NCBI GenBank assembly: GCA_964465295.1
Contig: CAYXKC010000090.1
Coordinates: 1 to 6,398, forward strand
Length of the DNA: 6,398 nt
Reading direction: 5' to 3'
Origin: Methanolacinia sp964465295
GTDB lineage: Archaea > Halobacteriota > Methanomicrobia > Methanomicrobiales > Methanomicrobiaceae
Shown here one piece after another: positions 5,176 through 6,398 of the stretch. Position 1 is the stretch's first letter; each line of letters begins with the position of its first letter. A model generated the notes under the pieces. It was not told where the DNA came from, made no database searches, and saw only the letters and a list, made by a program, of their open reading frames with translations. The position numbers and the translations under genes are program-made.

Positions 5176-6398
5176 CTACAGCCTGGATTCATCTGGATAT
5201 GCAAATGTGCCCTGCTTGTACACATCGAAGTCCAGTCCCGGGCAGTATTTATCAATGAACTCCTGATGCATTGCCAAAGTGTCTAATTCCTCAAACAGCT
5301 CCGGGTGCAACCACTTGGCTATGTACGCCACAGCAATCGGATGATCGAAGCCGTAGGAAAGCCCTTCGTCGATGATGTAAACCCTGCCTTCCTTGACGGC
5401 AGTAACATCGGCAAGCTCGGGCCGGTTCAAAATTTCGTCTCTGGCGTCCCTCATGACCGAGAAGTTATCCGCAGGATACCCGACACCGTCTCTTAAATAC
5501 TTAATTATGATCTCAGGATTCCTCTCAATCACCGATTCGGCGTCAGCCTCTAGATAGCTGGGCGAATCCTGAAATATATTCCTTCCTCCTGCTATCTCAA
5601 GGAATGTTTGAACTCCGGATCCATTGCCGCTGGTTTTATACTTCCCAGATGATGATTCCACATACACCTTGGGCTTTTCTTCATCGGATAGAGCTTCCGT
5701 TTGATCCTCAATGGTTTTAATATATTTGTTCTCAAAGTTGTCTAGATATTCTTCTGCAACATCCCTGCTGTTTAGTATATAGCCGAGCTTTGTCGTTTCC
5801 TCAGCAAAGGAAAAGGGCGTCTTGGATGTGAAATCAAGTCCCACGATCGAGATGTCGGGAAGCTCATCGTAAAGCTCCTTGGTCCATGAGGTTGCGCCCA
5901 ATAGCAGGTCCGGCTGGAATTTTAATATCGCCTCTGCATTTGGGGGATAGCCGCCTATAGAAGGTAGTTCGGCTGCTTGGGGGAAGTACAATCCCTTCTC
6001 TTTGGCGTTGTTCTCAATTGCAACTACCCTGTCCAACTCGCCTAACATCCTTAATGCTTCAAAATTATATATGGATATAGAAACAATTCGTTCTACCGGC
6101 TTCTTTATGGTCACTACTCGTTTGTAGCTATCTATTATTGTCAGGTTCTCTTCGTCCCCTGCAATGATCCTTCTTATCTGATCCAAATCACTTTCATCTA
6201 TTTTGCCATCGCAGTTTGCATCAGCCAGCTCTGTTGCCTCCTTGTTGCCGCTGATTATCTCTTCCACATAGGTTATGTCCATCTCGTCTACTGTATCATC
6301 CATATTAGCATTGCCGAAGATTTCCAGCGTAAAATCGGATGCAAATCCAGGCATGATTGCCAACAGCACTATCGGTGTTAGCAAAAAAAGAAATAGCA
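5176..6398 (-). CDS. Secreted dockerin-containing ABC substrate-binding protein (5' end at window edge)
   Basis: Paralogue of the SBP at 22-1257, with the same layout. The longest start inside the window is a TTG at 6384 (402 aa). However, the frame stays open to the edge as LFLFL, continuing the hydrophobic signal peptide, and ends in an incomplete xTG codon at 6397-6398. The true start is therefore probably at or just beyond the edge. Numbering from the TTG: cleavage likely after GFA (13-15); dockerin-like loops NANMDDTVDEMD (25-36) and DANCDGKIDESD (55-66); then a Peripla_BP_2 (FepB/BtuF-like) domain with VERIVSISIYNFEAL, QPDLLLGAT, AGGRNIFQDSPSY, NPEIIIKYL and AYIAKWLHPELF. Loop 1 has Asp in place of the usual Gly at its sixth position. 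No lipobox or C-terminal anchor is seen. It is upstream of and co-directional with the D-K-H genes, 75 bases away, probably in one operon. The ligand may be an iron chelate, a corrinoid or another tetrapyrrole; sequence alone cannot say which. Confidence 0.9.
   Translation of the reverse strand, partial: LFLFLLTPIVLLAIMPGFASDFTLEIFGNANMDDTVDEMDITYVEEIISGNKEATELADANCDGKIDESDLDQIRRIIAGDEENLTIIDSYKRVVTIKKPVERIVSISIYNFEALRMLGELDRVVAIENNAKEKGLYFPQAAELPSIGGYPPNAEAILKFQPDLLLGATSWTKELYDELPDISIVGLDFTSKTPFSFAEETTKLGYILNSRDVAEEYLDNFENKYIKTIEDQTEALSDEEKPKVYVESSSGKYKTSGNGSGVQTFLEIAGGRNIFQDSPSYLEADAESVIERNPEIIIKYLRDGVGYPADNFSVMRDARDEILNRPELADVTAVKEGRVYIIDEGLSYGFDHPIAVAYIAKWLHPELFEELDTLAMHQEFIDKYCPGLDFDVYKQGTFAYPDESRL
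6166..6336 (-). other. Dockerin type I-like module in the upstream SBP
   Basis: Two EF-hand-like calcium loops separated by a helix, within residues 17-73 of the SBP (numbered from the TTG at 6384). The opening ASDFTLEIFGNANMD differs from the other SBP by one residue (F for Y). Dockerins bind cohesins, so the module may tether the secreted protein to a cell-surface scaffold. No cohesin gene is in the window. Confidence 0.75.

Noticed and set aside
1..6398. CRISPR arrays, insertion sequences, tRNA or rRNA genes
   Set aside because: No regularly spaced repeats, transposase frames, terminal inverted repeats or recognisable RNA genes were seen; the window is almost fully filled by five collinear genes.

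Overview
The window reads as part of an archaeal, most likely methanogen (Methanosarcinales/Methanomicrobia-like), chromosome. This is inferred from three things: substrate-binding proteins with an N-terminal dockerin module, a non-nif nitrogenase-like gene set, and GGTGAT/GAGGTG ribosome-binding sites with GTG starts and AT-rich spacers. No rRNA, tRNA or housekeeping marker is present, so the lineage is not proven.

All five genes lie on the minus strand and are read from high to low coordinates. (1) 6398-5176: a secreted dockerin plus Fe3+-siderophore/cobalamin-type substrate-binding protein (SBP), whose start is at or beyond the window edge. (2) 5100-3481: a NifD-like nitrogenase component 1 subunit. 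(3) 3479-2304: a NifK-like subunit, one base after the previous stop. (4) 2307-1456: a NifH-like Fe protein with all its key residues, overlapping the previous gene by ATGA. (5) After a 198-base spacer, 1257-22: a second dockerin-SBP paralogous to the first. The spacer holds a T-run, a 32-bp imperfect palindrome and a small hairpin.

The NifH-like protein should be an ATP-driven electron donor to a heteromeric NifD/NifK-like complex. The D subunit keeps three cluster-type cysteines. The K subunit keeps one clear one. The D-subunit cysteine that binds FeMo-cofactor in true nitrogenase is not found. No cofactor-assembly genes (nifB/E/N) are visible. This argues against N2 fixation and for a reductase of the extended nitrogenase family (relatives: DPOR/COR, CfbCD, MarHDK), with a substrate that cannot be read from sequence. 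The two flanking SBPs suggest that the substrate, or its metal, is a chelate or tetrapyrrole-like compound taken up from outside. This uptake-plus-reduction locus is the most interesting feature of the window. Permease and ATPase genes of an ABC importer are not in the window.
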